A stretch of 64,000 nt of DNA, taken from NCBI RefSeq assembly GCF_016086655.4, contig NC_052140.2, positions 6,138,001 through 6,202,000 of the forward strand, read 5' to 3'. Below are positions 33,190-44,209 of this stretch, one piece after another. Source of the DNA: Lepeophtheirus salmonis. Lineage: Eukaryota > Arthropoda > Copepoda > Siphonostomatoida > Caligidae. Within the stretch, counting starts at the first letter, position 1. Every line of letters starts with the position of its first letter. Under the pieces are notes generated by a model. The model did not search any database. It was not told the DNA's origin and worked only from the letters and a program-made list of their open reading frames with translations. Both the position numbers and the translations under genes were made by a program.

Positions 33190-33618
33190 CGTTGAAGCAT
33201 ATGTATGAATTTCTAAATATTGATTGAATTCTCAGAAGATAGGAGAGCACGAGTCTCTTAAATTTGACCACCATTGTACAAAGGACGACTTCAAAGGAAA
33301 AGAACCTACTGACAGACCTTCTTCCTCAACTTCATACTATTCATCTTCCTCAGGTACCTCCTAATAGGAATTTAACTGCTCCAAAACATGAAGACGAGAG
33401 TGTTCAACTAGGTCTTTGACAGTTAGCAGTAAAACCTTACAATCCTTGCAGGGGAAATGATAGGAAGAGATTGACGAAATTCATTGCATTCAAAATGAGT
33501 ATTTACACAATCAAAAAGATCGTCTTGCTCCCTTAAAGGTCAGGTTGCAGAGCTTACAGACTAAACCATTATCAGAAGACTCCGATAGCTTAGTTTTAAC
33601 ATCTGACATAATTAATTT
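33190..33618 (-). pseudogene. C2H2 zinc-finger relic, copy 2
   Basis: Starts at the ATG at 33609-33611 on the minus strand: MSDVKTKLSESSDN, then LVCKLCNLTFK, a CxxC knuckle. After a frameshift DDLFDCVNTHFECNEF can be read, and after another YHFPCKDCKVLLLTVKDLVE and HSRLHVLEQL. The latter gives C-x2-C-x12-H-x3-H, a complete C2H2 finger. An acidic tail (EVPEEDE) follows. Two frameshifts and a stop indicate a pseudogene, unless short introns are missed. The parent gene is unknown. Confidence 0.5.
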
Positions 33619-33619
33619 T

Positions 33620-34375
33620 TAACTAAAAAATAAAATAATTAACTCAACTTTTTTATATAAATATTTATAAGGGCTAGAATATAGATAAACTTATATTATC
33701 ATCTTCAGTATAAATGTATGACTGAAAAGCAACATCTTGCGAAAAAATCTTAAAAATACTAACAATATAATTTCCTCAAGCTAACAACCGCGTTTAGCTA
33801 CTTTGTTTAAAGTTTTGGTGAAAACTATCGCCTCTGGCCTGTTAGGCCCTTTTGTGCAAACACAGGCAATAAGGGTACTGTTTTTTTGTTGTTTTTTTTG
33901 GTTAGACAGCTTGTTTAAGACTACACCAGTTGAAAAAAAAATGTAATTAATTGACGAATTCGTTGTCCCAAATATTTGGTAAAGGCACTGAGTTCTCCTT
34001 GGAATTTGCGCTGGAAATTACAAGAACTCTGGGACTCAGTGAGACGTTCGTTTGTAAGGATGGGAGAGAATTTCATTCCTCTATAGAATACATAAATTTG
34101 ATTTACGGTTCCTTGAGCATTAGACGCGTTTCAATGTGTTGTTTATTCGTTATATAATGTTGCAAGCCATTTTTATATGCTTCATGCATGACTGGCTTAA
34201 AATTTATTCTACGCACATTGATTTCTAATAGATAAAGGATACGTAATCAATTTGACTATTTGAAAAAAATAAGTTTAACAATTATTATGATTTAAAGAGT
34301 TCAAACTTTATTTTGTGTAAGGCAGATTATATTGTAGTGGCTTCAATAGTAACTACAGTTATAGACCAGGAGCAA
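33620..34375. other. Stretch without identified genes
   Basis: The minus strand at 33955-34110 gives a coding-like run (NQIYVFYRGMKFSPIL, TESQSSCNFQRKF) that I could not assign. The plus-strand frame 33951-34157 is its antisense. Nothing else was seen. Confidence 0.3.
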
Positions 34376-34379
34376 TAAG

Positions 34380-34566
34380 GAGACACAAACGATGTTCAAT
34401 AGGTCATTAAATGTAGCTTTCAAACAATACCAAATTTCTGATTCTATAGAGGCTGTGATTGCTGCTGTCTCAAAGTTTTGTTAAAAATTGTTTATCAAAA
34501 AATAAAATTATTGACATTTTTCTAGAATCAGTCATTCAGTCCACGTTTTGCTTCCGAACCCTGTAT
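34380..34566 (+). mobile_element. Tc1-like C-terminal stub with terminal repeat
   Basis: Plus strand reads SLNVAFKQYQISDSIEAVIA and AVSKFC before a stop, matching the last residues of Tc1-like transposases (RFRxRxxAVIAAxGG). About 40 bases on, ttcagtccacgttttgcttc and cgaaccctgta (34536-34566) look like the element's terminal repeat. Everything upstream is lost. Confidence 0.4.
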
Positions 34567-34569
34567 ATT

Positions 34570-35950
34570 TTCCCATCATATCAAGCCTGTTTTTAACCAA
34601 AGCAGGGCCCTGAAAAGGTTTGTAAAGACACATATTTCTTATATGTAGATGAAATAAAAAACATATTCTTCAAAAGCACTGTGTTTAGGGTCTTGCATAG
34701 TATTTTTGGACACGTTTGCTAAAAATCTACCATCACCAATTTCTCTTTCTAATTATTCTTTCTTTTTTTCCCTTAAAATATAAGGAAATCGTATTTCAGG
34801 CGGGAAAATTCCTTTTAAAAAAAAAGATTTACTTTCCATCGTAATTCCCACACTCAAAGGAGCTGGCGGTGAGGGAACTGATGTATAAATCTTCTTACAG
34901 TGGCCAGCTACATGAAAGGCAAACTCGTCCGCCGAAGACAGCAGAGAGCGACAGATACAGCGTAGAAAAAAAAATATAATGGCTTATCTTGAGACATAAA
35001 TTTAGCCATCTTTCTTGCAATCTTTAAAATTGTTCTTTAAATCTTTTAATTTTTTGATGTAACATGATAAGAAGTAGAAACGGAAACAGTAATACAAATT
35101 TATATAAGTGTGGGAAAATTCAAGCAATTTTATAGCTCTCCTAAAATGCCGAGTACACTCCCGCTCTTGCTCAAGAATTATGAGCTGTGCTCACTAATGC
35201 TTGCTAATCATGCATATAGCTGAATCTGATAGTTTGTATTTGATAATATCAATAGCATGATCCCCGGAATCACCAGCCATCCTTGGCATTTTTAAAGAAA
35301 AATGTCAAGCGTTAGAGGACAAAACTATCTATCTCAATTTTTCACATAGCATTCTAGATCCATTATTTGTGTGTGTATAAAGTATTATATTATGTAAAAG
35401 GTATTATAGCGATTCATTTAATGGTTTTAAGCAAACATATTATATAATTGATATGGTTATTAGTTCTTTCATTTTTGTCATAAAATCACGTCTTTTTCTC
35501 TCATATGTCTTTTAATAGACAAAGTAGATAGTCTTACATACAAATCTGCCATGGAATTATTTCTAAACAACCATCATTTGTCATCAAGTTTTTCAAAAGG
35601 AAGTATTTGAAGGCTTCATAGTATGTTATATCTATAATCGTACTCAGTTTTAACTCTTCCTGCATAATTAGATACAGATAATTAATTTATTTTATGTCCT
35701 ATCATAAAAATATTTGAAGAATAATTACTACGTTTTTTCAAAGTATTAAGTGACTCTTGGGCTGCTTAATTATTAATCAAGTTATTATTTTCCATAAGTC
35801 CGGTAATTATCGGAGTTCTATGATGATGATACGGTATTATACTCTGTAAAGAAATGTGGAAATATACTGAAATTCTTTCATGGGATTCTTCAATATTTAT
35901 TAAGTTTCTATGTGGTCTTAATATGGAAATTAACACCGATACCATATAAT
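34570..35950. other. Stretch without recognisable genes
   Basis: A locally GC-richer patch at 34850-34970 is preceded by an acceptor-like ttcttacag, but no open frame of interest follows. The rest is AT-rich spacer. Confidence 0.35.
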
Positions 35951-35953
35951 ATA

Positions 35954-36775
35954 TTAGGCTGGGGAAAAAGAACTTTCGGATTTTCCGCCTTTCTTTAAAA
36001 CTTAGTATATATAGCTCATTATTGGTCAGATTGGATCATACATTAAGATGCAGTACAGGTGTGAGTGTATACTACAACCGCTTTATGGACAATATTGCGC
36101 TTGGTCAGTTAAGTTGTGTATTATCGTGTGTCGAGTATGGAGAAAGGAATTTTTTTTGCCATATTTTATATTTGTATTGCTTGAAAGGGGAAAATGCGTC
36201 GAAAGCGAACAAGGAAATTTCCGATGTATACAGGCTGATACTCTTTGGTTCGTCTTGCATAATATTGGATGTGCTTTTTTTAAATTAAAAAATAATAATA
36301 TTCACAGCAATTCTGCCCTCTACTCCGAACAACTCGACTGTTTGAAGCTGGCAATCAAACAGAAGTGGCCAGCATTGGTGAATAGTAGAGAAATTGTGTT
36401 TGATCGAGACTACGCCATGCCACATACATATTTGATGAGCCGGAGCCAGTAGCTCCGAGAGCTCAAATGGGAAATTCTGATGCATCCACTCTACAGTCCG
36501 GTCCTGGCACCAAGTGGCTGCCATCTTTCTTTATCTATAGACAACGGGATTGAGGGTACAAATTTGTCCTCAGTAGAGGCCTGTGAAAATTGGTTGTCCA
36601 AGTTTTTGTCCAATAGAGATAAGAACTTCTACGAGAAGGGTATTATGTGGTTGTGTTCTCGTTGGGAAAAAGTTATCGAACAGATCGGGATATAATTGGC
36701 TTCAATCGGATGATTGTAACACTTATTAAAAAGCAATGAAATAAAACGAAAAATACGAGATTACTTATTCCTAAA
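35954..36775 (+). mobile_element. Deleted mariner derivative, copy B
   Basis: The left end TTAGGCTGGGGAAAAAGAAC and right end (minus strand TTAGGAATAAGTAATCTCGT) are mariner-type inverted repeats. The protein starts ERNFFCHILYLYCLKGENAS and KANKEISDVY, then loses the DNA-binding and first catalytic blocks. It resumes with ALYSEQLDCLKLAIKQKWPA, LVNSREIVFDRDYAMPHT (second-aspartate block, with N to Y and R to M changes), MHPLYSPVLAPS and EACENWLSKF, ending SRWEKVIEQIGI. The element is ~820 bases against ~1.3 kb for a full mariner. The deletion matches copy A at 22388-23131. Confidence 0.75.
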
Positions 36776-36779
36776 TCTA

Positions 36780-38690
36780 TTAAAATAATTGTCTAAAAAA
36801 TTATGATGAAGATGTATTTGAAGAAGTACAATTAATTATAGTTTAAAATTTATTCCCTAGATTAAGGTTTACAAACATTAATATGTATCAATCCTCTTTA
36901 AAAAAAATAGCATTTGAACAACAAAATATATAAAATATTAACTGAATAAAAATCCATCAGATGAAACAAATGGACAAACTCAATTTTGTACACCAATTCC
37001 AGTCAATATAGAAATAAATAAATGACAAAAAAGCCACTAAAATCCCTAAAAAATTATAAATATATAATAATTAGAACAAAATTGTATTTAGGCTAACGAC
37101 TAGCTCGTTTCTTCAAGTTCTTTCTAAAAAGTTTTAGTATCTTCTGCAATAATGTCTAAATGAGTTTAATGGATATAGTATCAGAGGCCCAGTACCAAAG
37201 CACCTTCAATCGTCTAAGGAATCTTCAATTCGAATGCTCCGTATCTTACGACTGCTGAAATATCCTGCTCAGTTATGGGTTCTTTCATAGTTAAATTCTT
37301 TGATAGATAACCCTTAACATTTAATAAATCATTCTCTATCGAGTTATTTTTAGGAATATGATCTTAAGGACTATTTTATTGGCGGGAGGGATTTTTGACA
37401 AAATGATTTTTTAAATTACCTTTATTTCGGAAAAAGGTCTATAAAATGACAATTTTGAAGAAAATACAAATTAAAAAAATATATATATTGTCGACAAGAA
37501 ATATAAATCATTTTAAATTGTGACCGAAAATCCAAATTTTGACAATTTATTTCATTCTTTGACAAAAAAACCCTGTCTTTTCGGCAAACTTTATTATATT
37601 TTAGTCAAGGGTCGTAACACAAGCAAGGTCTTTGCATCAGGTGTTTTACTCCTTTAAAAAAATATGAACCTATATAAATTTAGAAGATTTATTTCTAAAT
37701 ATTTATTAATATAACTTTTTATTTCCAAATTAAAGCGAAGTATTAATTATAGTAAAATATTATATTTCATTTACAACGAATATGTGCTTCAAGTTGATGA
37801 ATTCTACTTATATAGAATAATCATTACACCTTTAGTCACAAGCATGGAAATCAGTTTTATTAATCTTATAGTAAAGTAACTGAGGAGTACAGTCTGTAAG
37901 ATTATCCATTTCTATTTCTATCTGGAAATTGAAGACTGGATGAGGTAAAAATTGATATTCAACTTTCCCAACATCTTAATTATAAGAAAAAGTCGAAGTA
38001 TCTTACATAATGATCTCCTCCAGCCTCACCCCCTAATCCATAGATCGACCTCTAGAGCTCCTCCCCATATATTCCATAAGAGACAAACTTAGAACGTTCT
38101 CCACAAAATGAGACTTCCATCTTCTATCATGATCCTCCAAAGTGCTCATTGTCCCAAACTCCCTGCTGCTTCACCAGTTGAAGTTATTTTGTTATTATTA
38201 AAGGTTGCAATAATTAAATTTCAAATTTTCGCTTATAACGATCTCCAATTGAAATATCGAAAGAGAAAATGTGATATGTGGGCACACTTATACAATGTAC
38301 CCTTAACTGAATCAGACCTATTACGTATCCTAATAAGAAACAGATTGTATGAAGTCGAAATACCAAACTGGAAAGATATGGCAAGAAATGGATTTCGAGT
38401 CTAATTTTCTTAGCAAAAAAATGTGGGGCCTATATTTAAAAACACATTTCAAATGATTTTTTTTCAGAAAATTCACTTAGCAAAGTTTTTAAATAAAATT
38501 TGTCATATCTATCACATATCTTTATTTTTAGAAAACATATTTTTTTTCTAACCCTCGCGTGAGACCTGTTTGTAAGCAGACTAGAGTAGTCTAAGGCGTT
38601 CTTAATCTCAGTTTACCAAGGAAATAGTTTAGTAAGACTCCTTTAAGTATATTTCAAGAAAAATAATACAGGGGTATTTAGCCCCCCCCA
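36780..38690. other. Stretch with unidentified minus-strand coding-like relics
   Basis: On the minus strand, 37220-37345 reads LNVKGYLSKNLTMKEPITEQ and DISAVVRYGAFELKIP. At 37850-38170, in other frames, it reads EVSFCGERSKFVSYGIYGEE, RSIYGLGGEAGGDHYVRYFD and VEYQFLPHPVFNFQIEIEMD. Composition looks like real protein, but frames break repeatedly and I do not recognise the family. The plus-strand frame 38108-38404 overlaps and has no known motif. Confidence 0.3.
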
Positions 38691-38694
38691 AACA

Positions 38695-38895
38695 CAAATT
38701 AATTTAATTTTTCAAATTTATTTCGAAAAAAGTTAATTTTCTGTCAATAGCTATAAATTTTCGAATTTTTTTTTTTCGGAAAAAGAGGTTTTTGTGAATA
38801 GCTGAGGATTTTTGAAATTTTTTCCAAAAATTTAATTTTTAAGGAATGGCTATAGATTTTTGAAATTTTTTAAAAACATTTTAATTTTAGGTAGA
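38695..38895. repeat. AT-rich 'tagctgtgga' array, short
   Basis: Three units (aatagctataaattttcg, aatagctgaggatttttg, atggctatagatttttg) about 55-60 bases apart; same family as 42220-43440. Confidence 0.6.
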
Positions 38896-39061
38896 ATATA
38901 ACAATAGAAAAACTAAGAAAGCAAGCTAGATATAAAAAATTCGATCTAGTCACACACCTCTTACTTTTAACTTCATGTATCTTGTATCTTTAAAAGAAGT
39001 TATGAATTATGAAGAAACTTCAACAATTCAAATGACGTAGCTAGAAGTATTTGCGTAATGT

Positions 39062-39180
39062 CAGCTGTTGTAGTTTCCATAAAAGACCGATAAGGACCGG
39101 TCCTAGGACTGACAAATTATATTAGGAAATGACTGATAGGACAGGAGTCTCTTTTTTTTTGGACCGATCCAACATTAATT
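39062..39180. repeat. ggaccggtcc dispersed repeat
   Basis: tcagctgttgtagtttccat, then gataaggaccggtcctagga and ttttggaccgatccaac. It is the reverse complement of 23876-23985 over its length, with about 75-80% identity. Other members are at 26140, 52935, 53460 and 62398. Confidence 0.65.
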
Positions 39181-39184
39181 TTTA

Positions 39185-40010
39185 TGCAATTAAAAATCCA
39201 GCAATTTTCATATTTTATGACGGGGTTTGAACCCAAATCCCCATTTTGTCATCAAGACAAATACATAAACAATAGCATAATTATTAATAAATTTAATTAC
39301 ATTTTGAAAATACATTATCAAACACGAAGTCAATCAATTTTGTACAAAAAAAAAAAAACCGACCCACATGTACCATTACGTCCCAAGGATAAAAATACAT
39401 TTTTTAGTATTTTGGCAAACAGACAATAAACATGTAATAAACTATTAATATTGAGTCTTATATTTTGTTATACAATATTACTTTACACGATTCCCACGAA
39501 TTTATTTATGAGCAAACCAATTCAACACAGTATTTTACAAAAGCAAATTCATATAATGTAACAAGATGTATGCTGAATTTGTCATTCTTCGTTGTAAGGG
39601 ACTAAGTTTTTATAAATAAGTAACTCAGTATACGGCAAGCTTAGTAGAAATACTAATTTTAATTGTATAGAACATTTTCACTGACGTCATAAATTGCATC
39701 ATATTTCAAGGATACCTCAATTTGGGGGATCAAAGGTGATATTTTAATGCATAAATTGGACAAATTCCCAATAAACCTGTATAAAACTCCATTGATAAAA
39801 ATATAATCTGCATGGAATACTAGCTAATGACAATGATACACACAGATATTTCAAATAAATCAAAGTAATATGGACTGAAAATCCCTAAAAATGGTTGGAT
39901 TTGTACAAGAAACTTTGCAGGCAACTTACATTTGGAATGCTTTTTTACTTTATTTTTTATATTGGTATCCTTGCACGAACATATATTTACTGATTCAGCG
40001 ATATTATATG
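39185..40010. other. Stretch without recognisable genes
   Basis: AT-rich; the open frame 39184-39429 has no known motif. Confidence 0.35.
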
Positions 40011-40012
40011 TG

Positions 40013-40485
40013 TAGTTTGTTTGTGAGAGGCATAACGCTTTTACGTAACGTTTTGCATCTTCAGCGATTTTTTACTATTGAAAAACATGGATCAAAGAAT
40101 ATGCATCAAATATTTGTAAAAAATGAAAATTAAGTTCTCCAAAACACATGAAATGTTGACAGTGGCACACGGTGAAACTGTTCTGAGTAAAAAAAAAAAA
40201 AGAAGATGTTTAGAAGCGATACAAACTCCTCCAAGATAGACGAGAATATACCAATGACGAGTCTCTTTCTGGACGCCCAAGCATGTCAACAACAGATGAA
40301 AACGTTGTAGCAACGAAGCAAATTACTATCAGTAAAGTCACTGAGGATATTGACATATCGGTTGGCTCGTGCCATACAATTTTTTTAGAACGTTTTGGGA
40401 ATTAGACAGTGACATCAAAGTTTGCTATGAAACTGCTTAATTTTGAGCAAAAAAATCGTTGCACCAAGAACCCTAACTTGCTGTG
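40013..40485 (+). pseudogene. Mariner (irritans-type) 5' part
   Basis: The leader tttgtgagaggcataacgct and ATG at 40087 give MDQRICIKYL, then frames shift through KTHEMLTVAHGETVLSKKK, ARPSMSTTDENVVATK-like and AIFLERFGN segments. It ends at FAMKLLNFEQKNRCTKN (40424-40470). It covers the DNA-binding half only; the catalytic half is absent. It is the same family as 3763-4552, and the leaders align closely. Confidence 0.65.
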
Positions 40486-40489
40486 TTTA

Positions 40490-42175
40490 CTTGACCTTCA
40501 TGATCGTATGGACAATATAGGGACTTTTTGCTATTGTTCCTTGAGTTATGCTTCTGCCTTTGACACTAAATATATATTAATGGTTACATGAGGATAAATT
40601 AGAAATATTGTATAAGACAACGATCCTGTTTGTGACCGGTCCTGACGAACGAATTAGTTTAATCTACTACAAATTATAACGGACTCAGACTTGTCTATAA
40701 TTTTCATACTAAAATCCAACAATTATTTTAATGTATGCAAAGAGATGGGAATTGTGTCTGAGCGCGAGGATAAGGCGGGAGCGAGACAAATGCAATTACG
40801 GAATTAAGACACTTGTTAATATCAGCTGCCTGTTATATGATTTAGTGGTAAGAATTATTGCTATAAAAAGGAAAACCTTCAAAATTTTAAATATCATTAG
40901 GGACGGAAATATATAAAAATTACAATTTAATTAATATATATTTATTTTAAAACCATTTAGAACAAAAATATGCAAAAATGCTAACTTTAGAAGGAAATGT
41001 TAATACGCCTATGACTGATTAAATAATAATAATATATTAAAAAAAGAGCACACGCATGTATGTATCATTTTTTTTTCTGATCGCTCAAGTTAGTTTTTTC
41101 TTTACTTAGATCTCTTCTTTATGTATGCATAATCAATTATTTATGTTTAAATTAGTTTGATATTGGTGGTTTTTTTTGTTTATTTTTTTTGACAATGTAT
41201 GTATCAGCTGGTATGTTATATTAATTTTTGTACCTAATATCCTTTGACTTTTTGAATATATATTTAGTTGAATGAAATATAAGTAATTTGAAGAACTGGT
41301 AAAAAAATATTTATTTTTAAAGAATGGAGGGCTTAACGTAGTCAAATTTTTACTCTTCTGGATGAAATGGATAGAAAAGTCAAAGAAGATATTAATAATT
41401 TGGTAAATCATTCAAATATGGAATTTATTGTTGATGAAAAGATTCCAACAATAACAAAAACTAACTCTTGCAATTTGCTTTTAACCCTAAGGATAAAATT
41501 CACGTTTTTTTGAAAAATAAAAAAACTAGTAATCATGCAATTTATATTAAGGCATATTTTTTTGTTATCTATATTAGCTTATAGTACCTACTATTTGGAC
41601 AGTATTTATTCATCAGCGTGCGAATAAATTCAATGCAATATTTCGCAAAAGCAAATTTATGTAAGGCCTCCCAGAAGGATATGAAAAGTTGAAAAATTTT
41701 ACAAAGGAAAGAAAAAAAAATATGTGAGAAATTTGTAATAGGAAGAACGAATTAACGGAGATCAGGTTCCCCAAAAGGGGAGTGCCCCCCCAAAAAAAGA
41801 AGGTTTTTAGATGCCAGTCCCCAATATATTTATTTAGTCTTTACCAAAATTAAGAAAAGGAGAAATGCCAAAAAATTATATCTGTTTTTACTTCATTATT
41901 TCATTAAATTATTTTGTTCCTATCATAATTTTGGGGATGAAATGAAATACTCATGAATGAAATCTGCTTTATCTTTTTTTATATTATAGAACGAGAATTT
42001 GACCTATCTTTAAAAAAAAATGTGCAGAGTACAAATTTAATACAACCTCACTTTTGAGAAAAATCCTACTTGCTTTTGTGTTAAAATCTGAAAGGCATAT
42101 ATAGATCATATAACACACACCTCATCAAGCAGGGGCATCCACAGGGGGTGGACTGCTTTTAACTATAAATTTTTT
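40490..42175. other. Stretch without recognisable genes
   Basis: AT-rich spacer. The 92-residue minus frame at 41133-41411 is low-complexity and rejected. At 42125-42160 the sequence aggggcatccacagggggtg with following gactgct is the conserved end of the AT-rich repeat family that begins next. Confidence 0.4.
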
Positions 42176-42179
42176 TGCC

Positions 42180-43450
42180 TCTAAAGCAAATTATGCACCA
42201 GAGCAAAAAATGTAATATCGGATTTTTATGTGAATAGTAATGGATTTTTGATATTTTTTTTCAAAAAATTAAATATTTGAAATTTAATATATGAATATCA
42301 ATATTTGATTTTTTTTATAGCTGTGGATTTTTATGTCAACTGTAATGGGTTTTTGAATTTTTTTTGCGAAAATTAAATATCTGAAATTTAATAATTGAAT
42401 TTTTTTTCCAAAAAATTTAATTTTTTGTAAATAGCTGTAGATTTATGAATTTTTTTGTGATATGCAATATGTTTTTGAATTTTTTTTTCCAAACATTAAA
42501 TGTATGAAATAATTAAAAAATTAAATTTTTTGTAAATAGTTGTAGATTTTTCAAAAAAAAATATTTTTTTGTAAAAATTATATATCTGAAATTTAATATA
42601 TATGAAACTTTTTTTACATTATTTTTTTTTGTAAATTGCTCTTTATTTTTCAAAAAAATTTCCAAAAAAAATGCTCTTTTTTAAATCACAATGGATTTTT
42701 TTTTCTATTTTTCAGAAAATTAAATATCTGAAATTTAATATATATGAAACTTTTTTCCAAAAATTAATTTTTTGTAAATAGTTGTATATTAAAACAAAAA
42801 ATTCAAAAAAAAATTATCTTTTTGTGAATTGTAAAGGATTTTAATTTCTTTTTTTCAAATAATGAAATATCTGAAATTTAATATATATGAAATTTAATTT
42901 TTTTGTAATTAGCTCTAGATTTTTCAAATTTCATTCGTAAAAAATAATTTTTTTATGAATTTTGAATTTTTTTACAAAAAATTCAATATACAAAATCGAA
43001 CTTATGAAATGTTTTTCCCGAAAATTTCATTTTTTATAAATAGCTGTAGATTTTTCAATTATTTTTCCAAGAAATATAATATTAGAAATTTTTTTCATAA
43101 ACATTGATTTTTCTGTGAATAAAATGGATTTTTGTAATTTTTTCTACAAAAATTTAAGATTTGTTATTTAGCATAATAATATTTTATCTTTTTATAATTA
43201 GCTATGGATATTTGAATTTTGCTTCCATAAATTTAATCTACTCTAAATAGCATTGGATTTTGTAAATTTTTTTTGTTAATAGCTATAGATCTTCGAATTT
43301 TTTTTGTCAATAGCTGTGGATTTTAGAAGTTTGTTTCTATATTTTTATTTGTTTAAAATTTATTTTTGGAAATTTTTTAGCTGTGGATTTTTCAAATTTG
43401 TTTTGAAAAAATTAATATTTGTAATTTTTTCAAAAAAAAAATTCAAGTTT
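42180..43450. repeat. Large AT-rich tandem array
   Basis: About 1.27 kb of irregular units, each with aaatagctgtagattttt or aatagctctagattttt, a T run, ccaaaaaatt and often atctgaaatttaatatat. Spacing varies from about 45 to 120 bases. It is the longest array of this family in the window and carries almost no G or C. Confidence 0.75.
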
Positions 43451-44112
43451 GCATTTTATCCTTCGTATGACCATTTTTCATGATATGCAAATATTTGATA
43501 ACACAAAAAATACGGACGAATAGTATTATTAGTTCAGTAGTTCACAAAAACAACAATAGAGAGCCATGAATTCTATTAATGTCCTACATATTTGAAAATA
43601 GACGTCAGCACTACTAGAAACGAATGAAAGAAATTATTAAAATATATATTTGACTTTTTATGTGTGTGTTACGCAATTTTTCACCTTGCGCTCACGCCTA
43701 CCAAAAAAATATATGTACAATAGTCAATACAGAATACTTGACGAAAAACAAGTTGAGTGTCTGCATTACTGGATCAGCGCCTGCGTTTAACTTCAACTAC
43801 GTGTGTTTGTTAATATTTTTTTGTTGAGGGGAATGAAGTTAGTGCGGAAGAGGGTTAGAGTGTTTGTACAAAGATAATATATATTCCTTGCACACGCTTT
43901 CTGTTAATAAGAGGGCTACCACGTGATTTAATATTTATTATTTTATAATTCGGACAATAACAAACTTATATTTAATATTATTGATAGTACAAACGAAAGT
44001 TGATGGGGCTTCTCTTAGTGTGTTTGGACAATTTGTTTTGTTGTCATGATAATATTGTTAATAAAAAATATATAAGTTAGCAGTTAATTATTGGTTATTA
44101 AAGTGTTGAAAG

Positions 44113-44204
44113 ATGGAGAGTGATTGGAGGGAACGATTAGGATTGGATATCGATGAGGATTTAATGGAAGAGACGAGTCGGATATCTTCTGAAGGATTGG
44201 AAGG
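44113..44204 (+). CDS. Possible first coding exon of an unidentified gene
   Basis: ATG at 44113 sits in a good eukaryotic context (aaagATGG). It opens MESDWRERLGLDIDEDLMEE, ending SSEGLEG, with a donor GG|GTAAAA at 44205. Without splicing the frame stops at 44206. The upstream 300 bases lack repeats and contain a locally GC-richer 5'-UTR-like stretch. The peptide is acidic and soluble, with no known motif. No later exon was found on the plus strand to 64000, so this is a candidate only. Confidence 0.3.
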
Positions 44205-44209
44205 GTAAA

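Noticed and set aside
34850..34975. GC-richer patch with an acceptor-like site
   Set aside because: No open frame of useful length follows and no homology was recognised.
41133..41411. 92-residue minus-strand ORF
   Set aside because: Low-complexity Asn/Lys/Ile/Phe composition from AT-rich sequence; no motif.
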